In this document: positions 1 through 8,659 of the stretch, piece by piece
Layout: each line of letters starts with the position of its first letter
How positions within the stretch are numbered: the first letter of the stretch is position 1
NCBI RefSeq assembly: GCF_002285285.1
Contig: NZ_NSJF01000008.1
Coordinates: 38,626-102,625 of the forward strand
Direction of reading: 5' to 3'
Source: Vandammella animalimorsus
Lineage (GTDB): Bacteria; Pseudomonadota; Gammaproteobacteria; Burkholderiales; Burkholderiaceae_C
DNA: 64,000 nt
Notes under the pieces: generated by a model
What the model was told of the DNA's origin: nothing
What the model saw: the letters and a program-made list of their open reading frames with translations, nothing else
The model's database searches: none
Made by a program: the position numbers and the translations under genes

Positions 1-835
1 GCAGCCCACCCAGCAGCAGCGCATAAGCCTGCAGAGCCAGCAAGGCTGCCTGCGGCAGCGGCGGCCAGGCGCCGCGTTGGCGCATCAGGTGCAGCAGCAT
101 CACCAGCAAGGCCCCCAGCGCCCCCGCTGGCGCCGTGCCGGCCAGCCGGTTGCAGGCCCATACAGCCAGCCACAGCGCCAGTGCCGAAGCCGTGGCCAGC
201 CCCAGCGCACGACCGCGCTGCCCCGGTTGCCCGGCCAGCCAGGCCGCGCCCCAGCCCGCCACCAGAAAGGGTGGCAGGCTCAGCCAGGCCGAGGCCTCGC
301 CCAGCGCCTGAAAAGGCAGCTCGGCCATGCGTGCAGCAATCAGCGTGCCCGGCCCCATCGAGCCCCAGGGTACGGCGCACAGCCCCAGCAGGCCCACCAG
401 CGCCGCGCGCGCTGGCGCCAGGCCCAGGTGCAGCAGCAGCGGAATACCCACCGTCACGCCAATGCCAAAGCCGGTGACCGATTCGGCAAATGGCGTCGCC
501 CCATGCACCACCAGCAGCGCCGCGCCCACGCCCTGGCCGGCGCGCTGGCGCAGCCAGCCTGCCAGTGCCGCCTGCGCGCCGCTGGCTTGCAGCAGCTGGC
601 TCAGCGCCAGGCCGCCGCCGATGATGCCCGCCACCTCCAGCACCACTGGCAGCCAATGCCAAGCTGCTGATGTCAGCGCTGGCGTGCCCGGCAGGCTGCC
701 GCCAGTCAGGGGCTGGGTCGCCGCCAGGGCCAGCGCCACAGCCAGCCCCAGCAGGGCTGCGCGCAATGAAGGCCAGCCGCGCAATAAGGCGCCCAGCACC
801 GCCAGAACGGGTAACAATGCCGCCAGGGACCACAT
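1..835 (-). CDS. L-lactate permease family transporter, N-terminal part (cut by window edge)
   Basis: This reading frame is open from an ATG at 835 to the left edge, about 278 codons, so the C-terminal part lies outside the window. The translation is strongly hydrophobic with many membrane helices. It contains a segment near residues 115-130 reading GATPFAESVTGFGIGVTVG, which matches the conserved core of the LctP family. Members are inner-membrane permeases for lactate, glycolate or related 2-hydroxy acids. An AGGAG ribosome-binding site lies 8 bases upstream of the ATG. The gene is divergent from the XRE/cupin regulator at 896, which probably controls it. The family call is fairly secure; the substrate is inferred and could be another short organic acid. 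Confidence 0.75.
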   Translation of the reverse strand, partial: MWSLAALLPVLAVLGALLRGWPSLRAALLGLAVALALAATQPLTGGSLPGTPALTSAAWHWLPVVLEVAGIIGGGLALSQLLQASGAQAALAGWLRQRAGQGVGAALLVVHGATPFAESVTGFGIGVTVGIPLLLHLGLAPARAALVGLLGLCAVPWGSMGPGTLIAARMAELPFQALGEASAWLSLPPFLVAGWGAAWLAGQPGQRGRALGLATASALALWLAVWACNRLAGTAPAGALGALLVMLLHLMRQRGAWPPLPQAALLALQAYALLLGGL

Positions 836-851
836 GACATGCACTCCTGAA

Positions 852-887
852 ATTCCTTATCTGCAATTTTAGTTTCCGATAAGAAAT
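852..887. promoter_or_regulatory. Inverted repeat between divergent permease and regulator genes (candidate operator)
   Basis: The arms ATTCCTTATC (852-861) and GATAAGAAAT (878-887) are reverse complements at 9 of 10 positions and are separated by 16 bases. They lie in the AT-rich 60-bp gap between the two divergent genes. This is the natural place for the XRE/cupin protein to bind and control itself and the permease. The repeat is seen directly; its role is inferred. Confidence 0.5.
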
Positions 888-895
888 TAAAAAAC

Positions 896-1513
896 ATGGC
901 AAATACCCTGATGACCCCCTTGCCCGACGAGCCTCAGGAGCCCCAGCCAGGGCCTGGCCGACACGACGCCGCCTTCGGCGCGGCCGTGCGCGCGCGCCGC
1001 GCGGAGATTGGCATCACCCTGGAGCAACTGGCCGAGGCCACCGGCATCTCGCGCAGCGCGCTCTCGCGCATCGAGCGCGGCGCCCTGGCCACCAGCCTGA
1101 ACTACGGCCTGGCCATCGCCCAGGCGCTGGGGCGCGAGCTGCCCGAGCTGCTGGGCCAGGGCGGGCCGGCTGGCCAGCACATCACCCGCGCGGCCGATGG
1201 GGTGCGCTACGTTGATCCGGCCACGGGCGTGCAGCGCCAGGCGCTGGCGCGCCCGGCCCCGGGGGTGGAATGGGTGGCCTACACGCTGCCCGTGGGTGCG
1301 CAGACCGGCACCTTCGCACCCCATGGCCCGGGCACGCGCGAGACCTTCCATGTCGTCTCAGGCACGGTGGAGATTGAGCTGGATGGCCAGGCCGTTCGCC
1401 TGGGCCCGGGCGACACCGCCACGTTGCGCGCGGACGTGGCGCACCGCTTTCGCAACACCGGGCGCAGCGCGGCGCGCGTCATGCTGATCGTGGCTGAGCC
1501 CAGGGCCTGTTGA
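896..1513 (+). CDS. XRE-family transcriptional regulator with C-terminal cupin domain
   Basis: The protein has 205 residues. A helix-turn-helix of the XRE type spans about residues 27-83 (LEQLAEATGISRSALSRIERG). A small beta-barrel cupin domain follows at about 140-200, with the GTRETFHVVSGTVEIELDG and LGPGDTATLRADVAH signatures. Proteins of this architecture (PuuR/SutR type) bind DNA through the HTH and sense a small ligand in the cupin. The gene is divergent from the lactate-permease-like gene and an inverted repeat lies between them, so local regulation of that transporter is likely. The stop codon falls inside the start of a repeat copy (GGCCTGTTGA). Confidence 0.85.
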   Translation: MANTLMTPLPDEPQEPQPGPGRHDAAFGAAVRARRAEIGITLEQLAEATGISRSALSRIERGALATSLNYGLAIAQALGRELPELLGQGGPAGQHITRAADGVRYVDPATGVQRQALARPAPGVEWVAYTLPVGAQTGTFAPHGPGTRETFHVVSGTVEIELDGQAVRLGPGDTATLRADVAHRFRNTGRSAARVMLIVAEPRAC

Positions 1514-1656
1514 GGTTTAGGGGTTGTTGAGATTTAGTCTTGCGGCGGTGTTTTCGGTCAAAACTCCACAGCTGCCGCGTTTTCGCCTTGCATCTGCGGC
1601 TTTTGCCTCGAAAAACTGCTTTGTGCCCACTTGCACCGAAACTTTGAACAGGCTCT
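1503..1656 (+). repeat. Dispersed intergenic repeat, copy A
   Basis: This stretch shares long blocks with 62405-62608: GGGTTGTTGAGATT, then TTGCGGCGGTGTTTTCGGTCAAAAC split over the next bases, then CGCCTTGCAT and CTCGAAAAAC. It ends in ACTTTGAACAGGCTC, close to the terminal sequence of the copies at 60641 and 18427. It starts at the stop codon of the regulator gene and ends just before the start of the next gene. It lacks about 50 bases present in the copy at 62405. I see no coding function. Confidence 0.75.
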
Positions 1657-1658
1657 CA

Positions 1659-2213
1659 ATGACAGCAAAACCTGAACGACCTAGACCTAGTGCCCTCTTG
1701 GCAGCGGTGTTGCACGATGGGCACGGCATTGCCGAGCCTGTGCTCAAAGCCTTTGTGCAACGCTTGCAGGCTCGTGGCGTCCGTGTGCGTGGCTTGCTTC
1801 AGGACAGCGTCGTGCAGGCTGACACGGCTGCTGATGGCAGCAGCATTTGCCAGCGCCACATGGAATTGGTGGATGTGCAAGGTGGCCAGCGTTATCTGAT
1901 CTCTCAGGTGCTGGGCAAGGGGTCGCAAGCCTGCTGTCTGGATGCAGCAGGGGTGGCTGCAGCCAGCGTCGTGCTGCGTCGCGCCCTGCATGAGCAGCCC
2001 GATCTGATCGTGGCCAACCGCTTTGGCAAGATTGAGATCGAAGGCTCCGGCTTGCGTCAGGAAATTGCTGCCGCTGCTGCTGCTGGCATTCCATTACTCA
2101 CGGCCGTGGATCAGCGTTTTTTGCCCGAGTGGCAGGCTTTTTGCGGTGGTATGGGCATGCAGCTTCCGCCCGACGTGCAAGCCTTGGAGCAGTGGTGGCA
2201 ACACCTGCCCTGA
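1659..2213 (+). CDS. DUF2478 family protein
   Basis: I chose the ATG at 1659 (184 residues) because the 45 upstream in-frame codons lie entirely within a dispersed repeat. The N-terminus has a beta strand and short loop (LLAAVLHDGHGIAEPVL). It is followed by a cysteine-containing middle (SSICQRHMELVDVQ, SQACCLDAAGVA) and the segment PDLIVANRFGKIEIEGSGLRQE, which is typical of DUF2478. Some family members are annotated as nucleotide-binding proteins linked to molybdenum metabolism, but no clear Walker A motif is present here, so I do not assign a function. The gene converges on the ATPase gene ending at 2271. Confidence 0.7.
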   Translation: MTAKPERPRPSALLAAVLHDGHGIAEPVLKAFVQRLQARGVRVRGLLQDSVVQADTAADGSSICQRHMELVDVQGGQRYLISQVLGKGSQACCLDAAGVAAASVVLRRALHEQPDLIVANRFGKIEIEGSGLRQEIAAAAAAGIPLLTAVDQRFLPEWQAFCGGMGMQLPPDVQALEQWWQHLP

Positions 2214-2270
2214 GTACCTCGTTCAAGGCCGCTGCATAACACGCTCTAAGCGGCAATGGGCCCGACGCCA

Positions 2271-5200
2271 TCATGGCGCAGGGCTGGGCGGTTCGGTGCG
2301 CACCATTTTGTCGAAGGCCTTGTCCACCACTTCGGTGTGGCGCACGCGCTCCTTGTCGCGTGGCGCGGCTTTGGCGTTGAGGATGTCGAGCTGCTCCTGG
2401 ATGGCGGCGGCGATTTGCAGCATGACGCGGTGCAGGCCCAGCTGCTGGCGGCGGCTGTTGGCCAGGTGGTCTTGCACGGGTTGCAGGGCGCTGGCCACCA
2501 GGTGGCCCAGCTCGCGCGCGGCCAGCAGGCGGCTGGTTTGTTCGGCCAGGTCTTTTTCTGCCTGGCTTGGGCTGGCGGCGTCAGCCTGTGCGGCAGGCGG
2601 CTGCGCGGCGGCCAGTTGTTGCAGGCTGGCCAGCAGTTCGGCCCAGGGGGCGGCGGGCTGGTTGGCGCTGGCTTCGGCCTGGGCACGGGTGGCGCGCACC
2701 AGGTCGATGAGCTGGGCGACGATTTGCCCGCCGGTGTCGGCATCGGCGCCGCCCATGGCTTGCGTGCGCTGGTAGTTGAGCTGGATTTCGCGCCAGCGCG
2801 CCTGCTGCGCTTGGCTCATGTGGCTGCGCAGCTCGGCGAGCTTGAGCAGGTTTTCCTCTGCGCCGGTGGTCAGCAGCTGCGCTTCGCCCAGGTAGTGGTC
2901 GTCCAGCAGTTGCTGCATTTCGGCTTCGTTCATGACGCTGGTGATTTTCTCGGCCAGCTTGTTCATGTTGCGGTAGGAGCCTTGCAGCTTGAAGGGCGGC
3001 TCGGTGCGGTTGGCGTCGGCCTGGGCGGCGCTGGCGATGTATTGCTGGTTGACGCGGTAGACGATTTCGCGCACAGCCAGCATGCGCTGGAGCACGGCGT
3101 CGATCTCGCGCAGCTCGGCGGCGCTGTAGTCGTGGCTGAGGTCGCCGGCGGAGAATTCCCGGCCCTGCGCCTTGCCGATGAGCAGGTACAGGTCCTTGAG
3201 ATCGCGCGTGGCCAGCGGCGCCAGCGTGGGGTTGCTGGTCAGGCTGTTTTCGATGTAGCTGAGCTTGAAGGTCTCCTCCATGCCGCCGAGCACGTCGCCC
3301 AGGTTGTAGACGTCGGCGCGGTTGGCGAGCATGTCGGGGATCTTGAAGACCTCGCCCGATTCGGTGTAGGGGTTGCCGGCCATGACGATGCAGAACTTCT
3401 TGCCGCGCATGTCGTAGGTCTTGGTGCGCCCGCGCCAGACGCCCTCGATGCGGCGCGTGCCGTCCGACAGCGAGATAAAGCGCTGCAAAAACTCCGGGTG
3501 GGTGTGCTGGATGTCGTCGATGTAGAGCATGACGTTGTTGCCCATCTCCAGCGCGAGGTTGAGTTTTTCCAGCTCCTGGCGGCTGGTGGCGTCGGGCGCC
3601 TGGGCGGGGTCGATGCTGCGCACTTCATGGCCCAGCGCCGGGCCGTTGATCTTCATGAAGATCAGCCCCAGGCGGCTGGCGACGTATTCCATCAGCGTGG
3701 TTTTGCCGTAGCCGGGTGGGGAGATCATCATCAGCAGGCCCATCAGGTCGGTGCGCTTGTGCTCGCCCACGGTGCCCATTTGCTTGGCCAGGTTGTCGCC
3801 GATGACGCTCAGGTACACGTCGTTGATGAGCTTGTTGCGCACGAAGCTGGCCAGCGGCCGGGGCTTGAACTCGTCCAGCCGCATGGCCGCGCGCTGCTCG
3901 GTGAGGATGTCCTGGCGCAATTGCTGGTAGCGGCGCAGGCCGGGCACGAAGTGGTTGGTGTGCCAGTGGGCGCGGCGCGCGAAGTCGTCCACGCCCAGCT
4001 CCAGCGCGCCATCGTGGATGCGCGGGTGCTGGCCCAGCAGGCCGGTGACAGTGGTGCGCAGCGGCACGTGCAGCACCTCGTGCGCCGTGCCCTCGTGCAG
4101 CAGGGCCAGGGCGGCGGCTTCGGGCACGTAGTCCAGCGCGGCCTGGGCGTTCTGGGCCGATGCGCTGGCCTCGGCCTGGGCGATGGCGTTCAGCCACTGG
4201 ACGGCCAGGGCAAAGCGCACGGCCAGCGGCTGCTCGGCATCGTGCAGGGTGGCGTGCAGCTCGGCCCAGCGGCCCTGGGGTTGCAGGCGCTCTTGCAGGC
4301 TGTGCAGCAAGGCTGCCGCCTGGCTGGAGAAGTGCAGCCGGGCTGCGCCGCCGCTGGCAGGGCCGGCCAGCTCCTCGGCCAGATAGGTCGCGGCCTGGGC
4401 GGCCAGGGATTGCAGGGCGGTATTGCTGTGCTGTGGTCTGGGCTGGGTCGGATCGCCCAAGTTGGCTTGGGCGGCCAGGTCGGCCGGCGCAAACACGGCT
4501 TCAAGCTGCTGGCTGCGCGCAAAGGCCAGCAGGGCCTGGGCCATTTCCTGCTCCAGCGCGGTGCGCGCCTGGGCGCTGCCCAGCAGTTGCTGCATGGCGG
4601 CGGCGCCCTGGGCGCGGCTGGGCCAATGGCGCGCTTGGGCGGCCAGTTTGAAGCCCGGCTCCGCGCCGCCATCCAGGCCCGCACTCAGGCTGCTCCACAG
4701 CAGCACGGCCAGGGCGCGGGCGCGGGCGTCGTGCGCCAGCACGCCGGCCTGCTCCTGCAGCGGCAGCAGCGCTTGCAGGATGAGGGCGGCATCGTGATCG
4801 TGGATGCCGCGCTCATAGCCTTCGCGGTAGCGCGGCGCGGCAAATTCGCGCACGGCGCGCACCAGCGCCTCGGGCTTGGGCAGCAAGGCCATGAGCTGGT
4901 CGCGGCTGGGGGCGGCGGCGCTGGCTTCTTCGCCTGGCTTGCCGCCTTCGCCGCCCTGGCTGGCGGTGCCTGTGGTGCCCACTGCTCCCACCCCTGTTGG
5001 GCGCGCTGCTTGCAGCATTTGCAGGGCCAGGTATTCAGCGCGGCTCAATTGGGGCGATTCGGATTCGAGCGAGACGTCCCAGAACGGGCGCAGCGCGGCC
5101 AGCTCGGGCGCGTGCAGCGGCTCCATGAAGTCCGTGCCCGTCAGGTGCAGATGCAGCGTGTCGCCGCGCGGCATCAGCGTCAAATCCAGCGCCTGGGTGT

Positions 5201-7886
5201 TGACGGAAAAGCGGTGCCGGCCCAGGCGGATGACGCTGCCGTCGCCTTCGAACAAATCGCTCTTGTCGCGCAGCGCGCGCAGGGCCTGGTCGCGGATGCC
5301 TTTGAGGCGCGCCTCGATGTCGTCGGCCTTGACGTGGTCGTGCAGCGCGCGCAGGCGCTCGGCCAGCTCGCGCAGCTTGAGGATCAGCGCATCGCCGGCG
5401 AAGAAGGCGTTGAGCGCGTCCTGCCCGTCCATGCGCTCGGTGCGGCGCGGCAGCCCTTCCAGAATGCGCAGCGCAGCGTCGAACACGCCCTGGGCGCGGC
5501 GTTGGCGATCGTCCAGCAGGGCCTGTTTGTGGGCTTCGAAAGTCTCCAGCAGCTCCTCGCGCTTGGCGATGATGTCGGTCAGGAACTGCTCGTGCTCGCC
5601 GTACTGGCTCTCCAGCTCTTCGAGCTGCACCAGCAGGCGGGCCAGTTGCTCATCGCATTTTTCCGGGTCGGTGGCCAGGGCCAGGGCGCTGGCGATGCTT
5701 TGGCCAAACAGCGCGAACTGCGCGCCGAACTGCGCCACCTGCTCGGCCGCGCCCATGCCGCGCTTTTTCTGCTCGGCGCGGGCGCGGCTTTGGTTGAGCG
5801 CGGCGTAAATCTCGGAGATGCCCTGCACGATGCGGGTGCGCTGCGTGGGGTCGTCCACGCGCAGCACGGCCATCAGCTCGGAGAGCGTGTCCAGCTCGGC
5901 CGACATGGCCTGCATGGCCGTAAGCGGCTCTTGCAGCTGGGGTGTGGTCTGGGCCTTGGCGACTTGCTCGTCCAGCTGTTTGAGCCCTTCGGTGTAGGGG
6001 GCCAGGGCCTCGTCGCTGGCGAGGAACTCGGCCGTGCGCTGGGCCGTCTCGGCATGGGCGACGTCCAGCTCGGCCTGCAGGGCATCCACGGCGGCGGCAT
6101 CGACGTAGCGCAGCTCGCGCACGCTCATCAACCGCCCGCGCTGCGCGCCCAGGCTGGCCAAGGCCTGCACGTAATCGCGCGTGTGGCGCAAATCGCCGCG
6201 GCGGATCTCGCCCAGCAGGCTGCGCTGGCGCGTGGCGGCCTCGTTCATCTGGCGCTGCGTGTCGCTGCGGATGCTCTCGACCTTTTCGTACTCGTCCAGC
6301 ACCGCCTCGCCGCTGGCGACGATCTCGTGCAGCACGCGGGGCAGCCTCGGCAGTGCGCCCTCCAGCCCCTGCTCCATCCAGTGGTAGCGCTCGAACAGGC
6401 GGCGCGTGGTGTCGATCAGCCGCCCATAGCGGCCGCTGGAGATCTCCTCGGCCTCGATCTCGCGCGTGAGGCTGTACAGCTCGGAGATGCCGCGCACCAG
6501 CTCGGCATTGCCGATGCGCCCCAGCGGCGTGTGGCGCGCGGGCTGGCGCGCAGCGTATTCCTCAGTGGCGAATGGCGTGCGCCAGATCTGCATCGGGTGG
6601 ATGCGCGTGGGCTCGTCGGACTCGGAGCTGAACAGCACCATGCGCCCGTCCTCCAGCAACGCGTAGCCGTGGCCGATCAGCGGCGCTTGCAGCTCGCGCG
6701 CGATCAGGTTGTAGGTGAACAGCGCCACGCGCCCGCCTTCGGGCTCGTAGAACACGTAGAGCACGTCCTCGCCGTTGGGCGAGCGGTAGCTGCGCTTGAA
6801 GCGCATGCCGCCCATGTCCTGGCCGAAGCTGCGGCTCTCGCCGTTTTGCAGGTAGTAGCCACCGGGGAAGATGATGCCGTGGTCCTCGGGCAACTGGATG
6901 CAGGCCAGGCCGATGGCATCAATGCGCTGCACCTTCTGCGTCAGCGTGTTGTAGACCAGATAACGCCACTGCTCTTCACGGTAGGGCAGCACCTTCAGCA
7001 GGATCAGGCTGCCCACGCGGGCGTATTCCAGCCTGGCGTCGTCCAGCGACTGGGTGGCGTCCTGCACGGCCTCGCGCCAGATGCCCAGGCCATCGTTGGT
7101 GTTGTTCTCGATCTTGACCGTCAGCTCGCCGCCCAGCGTGTCGATGAATACCGTATCCAGCACATTGATGTGCGGGTGGCGGCCCTGCACCACGTCGGCG
7201 CGGCCTGCGGCCGTCCATTCGAAATCGTAGGGCGCGGGCAGGGCGATGTCGCGCTCGCCGCGGTTGTCGATGTACTGCACCTGGCGGCCATCGGGCGAGA
7301 CCGACCAGCGGAACACCCGCACGTCCGAGAGCCGCTCGCCAATCTGAAACGCCGCCAGCAGCTTGCCGTCCTTGACGCGCAATTGCAGCAGCCGCGCGCC
7401 CTTGTAGTAGGTGTAGAGCTCGCGGAAATCCTGCACAAAGCTCTGCTGGCCCAGAAAGGTCTGGGCCGCATCGACCGGCACCACGTCGTAGCCCGCGCCG
7501 CCTTCGCTGCCATCGCCGGCAGAACCCGCCGCGCCTTCGTGCAGGCGATAGACGGCGAACACATCCTCAACGCGCGTCTCCTGCTTGATGCCCAGGAACA
7601 CGTTGTAGCCAAACACCATCAGCTCGCCCAGCTGCACGATGTCGCGCCCCACGCAGTTGTGCTCGGTGCGCACCCGCACGCGGCCCAGCAGGCCCATCTG
7701 GCTGGCGCCGAACTCGGCCAGGCGCTGCGCGTTCAAGTCCGCCGCCAGCGCCTGCAAGCTGGCGCCCTGCTCGGCCAGGCGATTGCGCAAAACCTCATAC
7801 GCGCCGCCGCTGGCGACGGCCTGGTCCACGGCGTGATCGGCGCTGGCTGCTGCGGCCTGCTGGGGCTGCTGTTGTTGTGTGGTCAT
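2271..7886 (-). CDS. Giant AAA+ ATPase, DUF3686-type (DNA repair ATPase family name)
   Basis: The product is about 1,871 residues, starting at MTTQQQQPQQ (ATG at 7886); a longer frame to 7961 has no support. The N-terminal third is beta-rich and resembles DUF3686. A helical coiled-coil middle follows. A AAA+ domain has Walker A PPGYGKTTLMEYVA near residue 1389 and Walker B NVMLYIDDIQHTH near 1450, followed by sensor-like VMAGNPYTESGE. The family is usually labelled DNA repair ATPase, but direct evidence is scarce. It is the last gene of an operon with flotillin, PspA and a YqiJ-like protein, which suggests a membrane-stress role. Glutamine and alanine tracts at the N-terminus are probably disordered. 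Confidence 0.8.
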   Translation of the reverse strand: MTTQQQQPQQAAAASADHAVDQAVASGGAYEVLRNRLAEQGASLQALAADLNAQRLAEFGASQMGLLGRVRVRTEHNCVGRDIVQLGELMVFGYNVFLGIKQETRVEDVFAVYRLHEGAAGSAGDGSEGGAGYDVVPVDAAQTFLGQQSFVQDFRELYTYYKGARLLQLRVKDGKLLAAFQIGERLSDVRVFRWSVSPDGRQVQYIDNRGERDIALPAPYDFEWTAAGRADVVQGRHPHINVLDTVFIDTLGGELTVKIENNTNDGLGIWREAVQDATQSLDDARLEYARVGSLILLKVLPYREEQWRYLVYNTLTQKVQRIDAIGLACIQLPEDHGIIFPGGYYLQNGESRSFGQDMGGMRFKRSYRSPNGEDVLYVFYEPEGGRVALFTYNLIARELQAPLIGHGYALLEDGRMVLFSSESDEPTRIHPMQIWRTPFATEEYAARQPARHTPLGRIGNAELVRGISELYSLTREIEAEEISSGRYGRLIDTTRRLFERYHWMEQGLEGALPRLPRVLHEIVASGEAVLDEYEKVESIRSDTQRQMNEAATRQRSLLGEIRRGDLRHTRDYVQALASLGAQRGRLMSVRELRYVDAAAVDALQAELDVAHAETAQRTAEFLASDEALAPYTEGLKQLDEQVAKAQTTPQLQEPLTAMQAMSAELDTLSELMAVLRVDDPTQRTRIVQGISEIYAALNQSRARAEQKKRGMGAAEQVAQFGAQFALFGQSIASALALATDPEKCDEQLARLLVQLEELESQYGEHEQFLTDIIAKREELLETFEAHKQALLDDRQRRAQGVFDAALRILEGLPRRTERMDGQDALNAFFAGDALILKLRELAERLRALHDHVKADDIEARLKGIRDQALRALRDKSDLFEGDGSVIRLGRHRFSVNTQALDLTLMPRGDTLHLHLTGTDFMEPLHAPELAALRPFWDVSLESESPQLSRAEYLALQMLQAARPTGVGAVGTTGTASQGGEGGKPGEEASAAAPSRDQLMALLPKPEALVRAVREFAAPRYREGYERGIHDHDAALILQALLPLQEQAGVLAHDARARALAVLLWSSLSAGLDGGAEPGFKLAAQARHWPSRAQGAAAMQQLLGSAQARTALEQEMAQALLAFARSQQLEAVFAPADLAAQANLGDPTQPRPQHSNTALQSLAAQAATYLAEELAGPASGGAARLHFSSQAAALLHSLQERLQPQGRWAELHATLHDAEQPLAVRFALAVQWLNAIAQAEASASAQNAQAALDYVPEAAALALLHEGTAHEVLHVPLRTTVTGLLGQHPRIHDGALELGVDDFARRAHWHTNHFVPGLRRYQQLRQDILTEQRAAMRLDEFKPRPLASFVRNKLINDVYLSVIGDNLAKQMGTVGEHKRTDLMGLLMMISPPGYGKTTLMEYVASRLGLIFMKINGPALGHEVRSIDPAQAPDATSRQELEKLNLALEMGNNVMLYIDDIQHTHPEFLQRFISLSDGTRRIEGVWRGRTKTYDMRGKKFCIVMAGNPYTESGEVFKIPDMLANRADVYNLGDVLGGMEETFKLSYIENSLTSNPTLAPLATRDLKDLYLLIGKAQGREFSAGDLSHDYSAAELREIDAVLQRMLAVREIVYRVNQQYIASAAQADANRTEPPFKLQGSYRNMNKLAEKITSVMNEAEMQQLLDDHYLGEAQLLTTGAEENLLKLAELRSHMSQAQQARWREIQLNYQRTQAMGGADADTGGQIVAQLIDLVRATRAQAEASANQPAAPWAELLASLQQLAAAQPPAAQADAASPSQAEKDLAEQTSRLLAARELGHLVASALQPVQDHLANSRRQQLGLHRVMLQIAAAIQEQLDILNAKAAPRDKERVRHTEVVDKAFDKMVRTEPPSPAP

Positions 7887-7943
7887 GCCTGGTGTTCCTT
7901 GCGGCGGATGCGCAGATTCCGGGTATTGGTTCAGTGGTGGCCC

Positions 7944-7970
7944 GGCGCAGGCGCAAGCCATGCCTGCGCC
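7944..7970. other. Intra-operon hairpin
   Basis: GGCGCAGGC (7944-7952) and GCCTGCGCC (7962-7970) form a perfect 9-bp stem with a 9-base loop, in the 108-bp gap between the pilin-like gene and the ATPase gene. There is no U-tract, so it is more likely an mRNA-processing or partial-termination element than a true terminator. Its role is not known. Confidence 0.4.
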
Positions 7971-7994
7971 CTTCGCGCTGCCTGGTTCGGGCGC

Positions 7995-8648
7995 TCAGCG
8001 CGCCTTGACGTAGCGGCAGTTGGGGATGGCAGTGGCGATGAAGTCGAAGTCGGCCGAAGTGCAGTCCCAGCCGCGGATCATGCCCTGCTCGGGCACGGCG
8101 TCCGGAATCAGCAGCACCTGGCCGTCCAGATCGATGCCGGCGATGGGCTGCAGCACGATCACGCCGCCGGGGCGCAGCTGCACCGAGGCCAGCAGATTGC
8201 TGGGCGTGTAGTCCGTATCGATGCTCAGCTGGCGCAGCTCGGTGGGCAGCTCGCCGTTGACGGCCAGGTATTCGGCGATGGCCACGCGCACGCTACCGGC
8301 AGAGTCCACCACCTGGCGCAGGCGCTCCATGCGGCGGGTCTGGGCCACGGCCTGCTCCAGGCGTTGCTGGTGCTCTTGCTTCATGTGCTCGGCGGTCTCG
8401 CGCGCCACGTTGCGGGCGATGTCGCGCTGGGGCCGGCCGATGGTGAAGTCATAGACTGCCACGGCCAGCGCCGCCGTCGCCACGGCGATGAGCACCACGG
8501 CCCAGATGGGCAGGCTGCGCGCCTGGGCTGGGCGTTGCACAGGGCGCGGGCGTGCCGTGCGGGCTTTGGGCGGGGCGCTTTGCGCGCGCTCTGGGCGTTG
8601 GCCTGCCGCGCCCGGTGGCGTATGGCGGCGTGTGGGCTCGCTGGGCAT
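7995..8648 (-). CDS. Membrane-anchored pilin-like protein of the PspA/flotillin operon
   Basis: The protein has 217 residues. It begins with about 45 basic, proline-rich cytoplasmic residues, then has a single membrane helix (LPIWAVVLIAVATAALAVAV, about 47-66) and a short coiled coil. The C-terminal domain resembles minor type IV pilins: a helix with RLRQVVDSAGSVRVAIAEYLAVNG, then beta strands ending IRGWDCTSADFDFIATAIPNC with two cysteines. There is no classical prepilin peptidase site ahead of the helix, so assembly into a pilus is doubtful. It starts 11 bp after the flotillin stop and precedes the giant ATPase. I do not know its function; co-transcription suggests it works with them at the inner membrane. 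Confidence 0.6.
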   Translation of the reverse strand: MPSEPTRRHTPPGAAGQRPERAQSAPPKARTARPRPVQRPAQARSLPIWAVVLIAVATAALAVAVYDFTIGRPQRDIARNVARETAEHMKQEHQQRLEQAVAQTRRMERLRQVVDSAGSVRVAIAEYLAVNGELPTELRQLSIDTDYTPSNLLASVQLRPGGVIVLQPIAGIDLDGQVLLIPDAVPEQGMIRGWDCTSADFDFIATAIPNCRYVKAR

Positions 8649-8659
8649 GGCCGCTCCCT

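Noticed and set aside
1524..1658. Upstream in-frame extension of the DUF2478 gene
   Set aside because: The 45 codons coincide with a dispersed repeat also found at 62405-62608, so they are unlikely to be translated as part of this protein.
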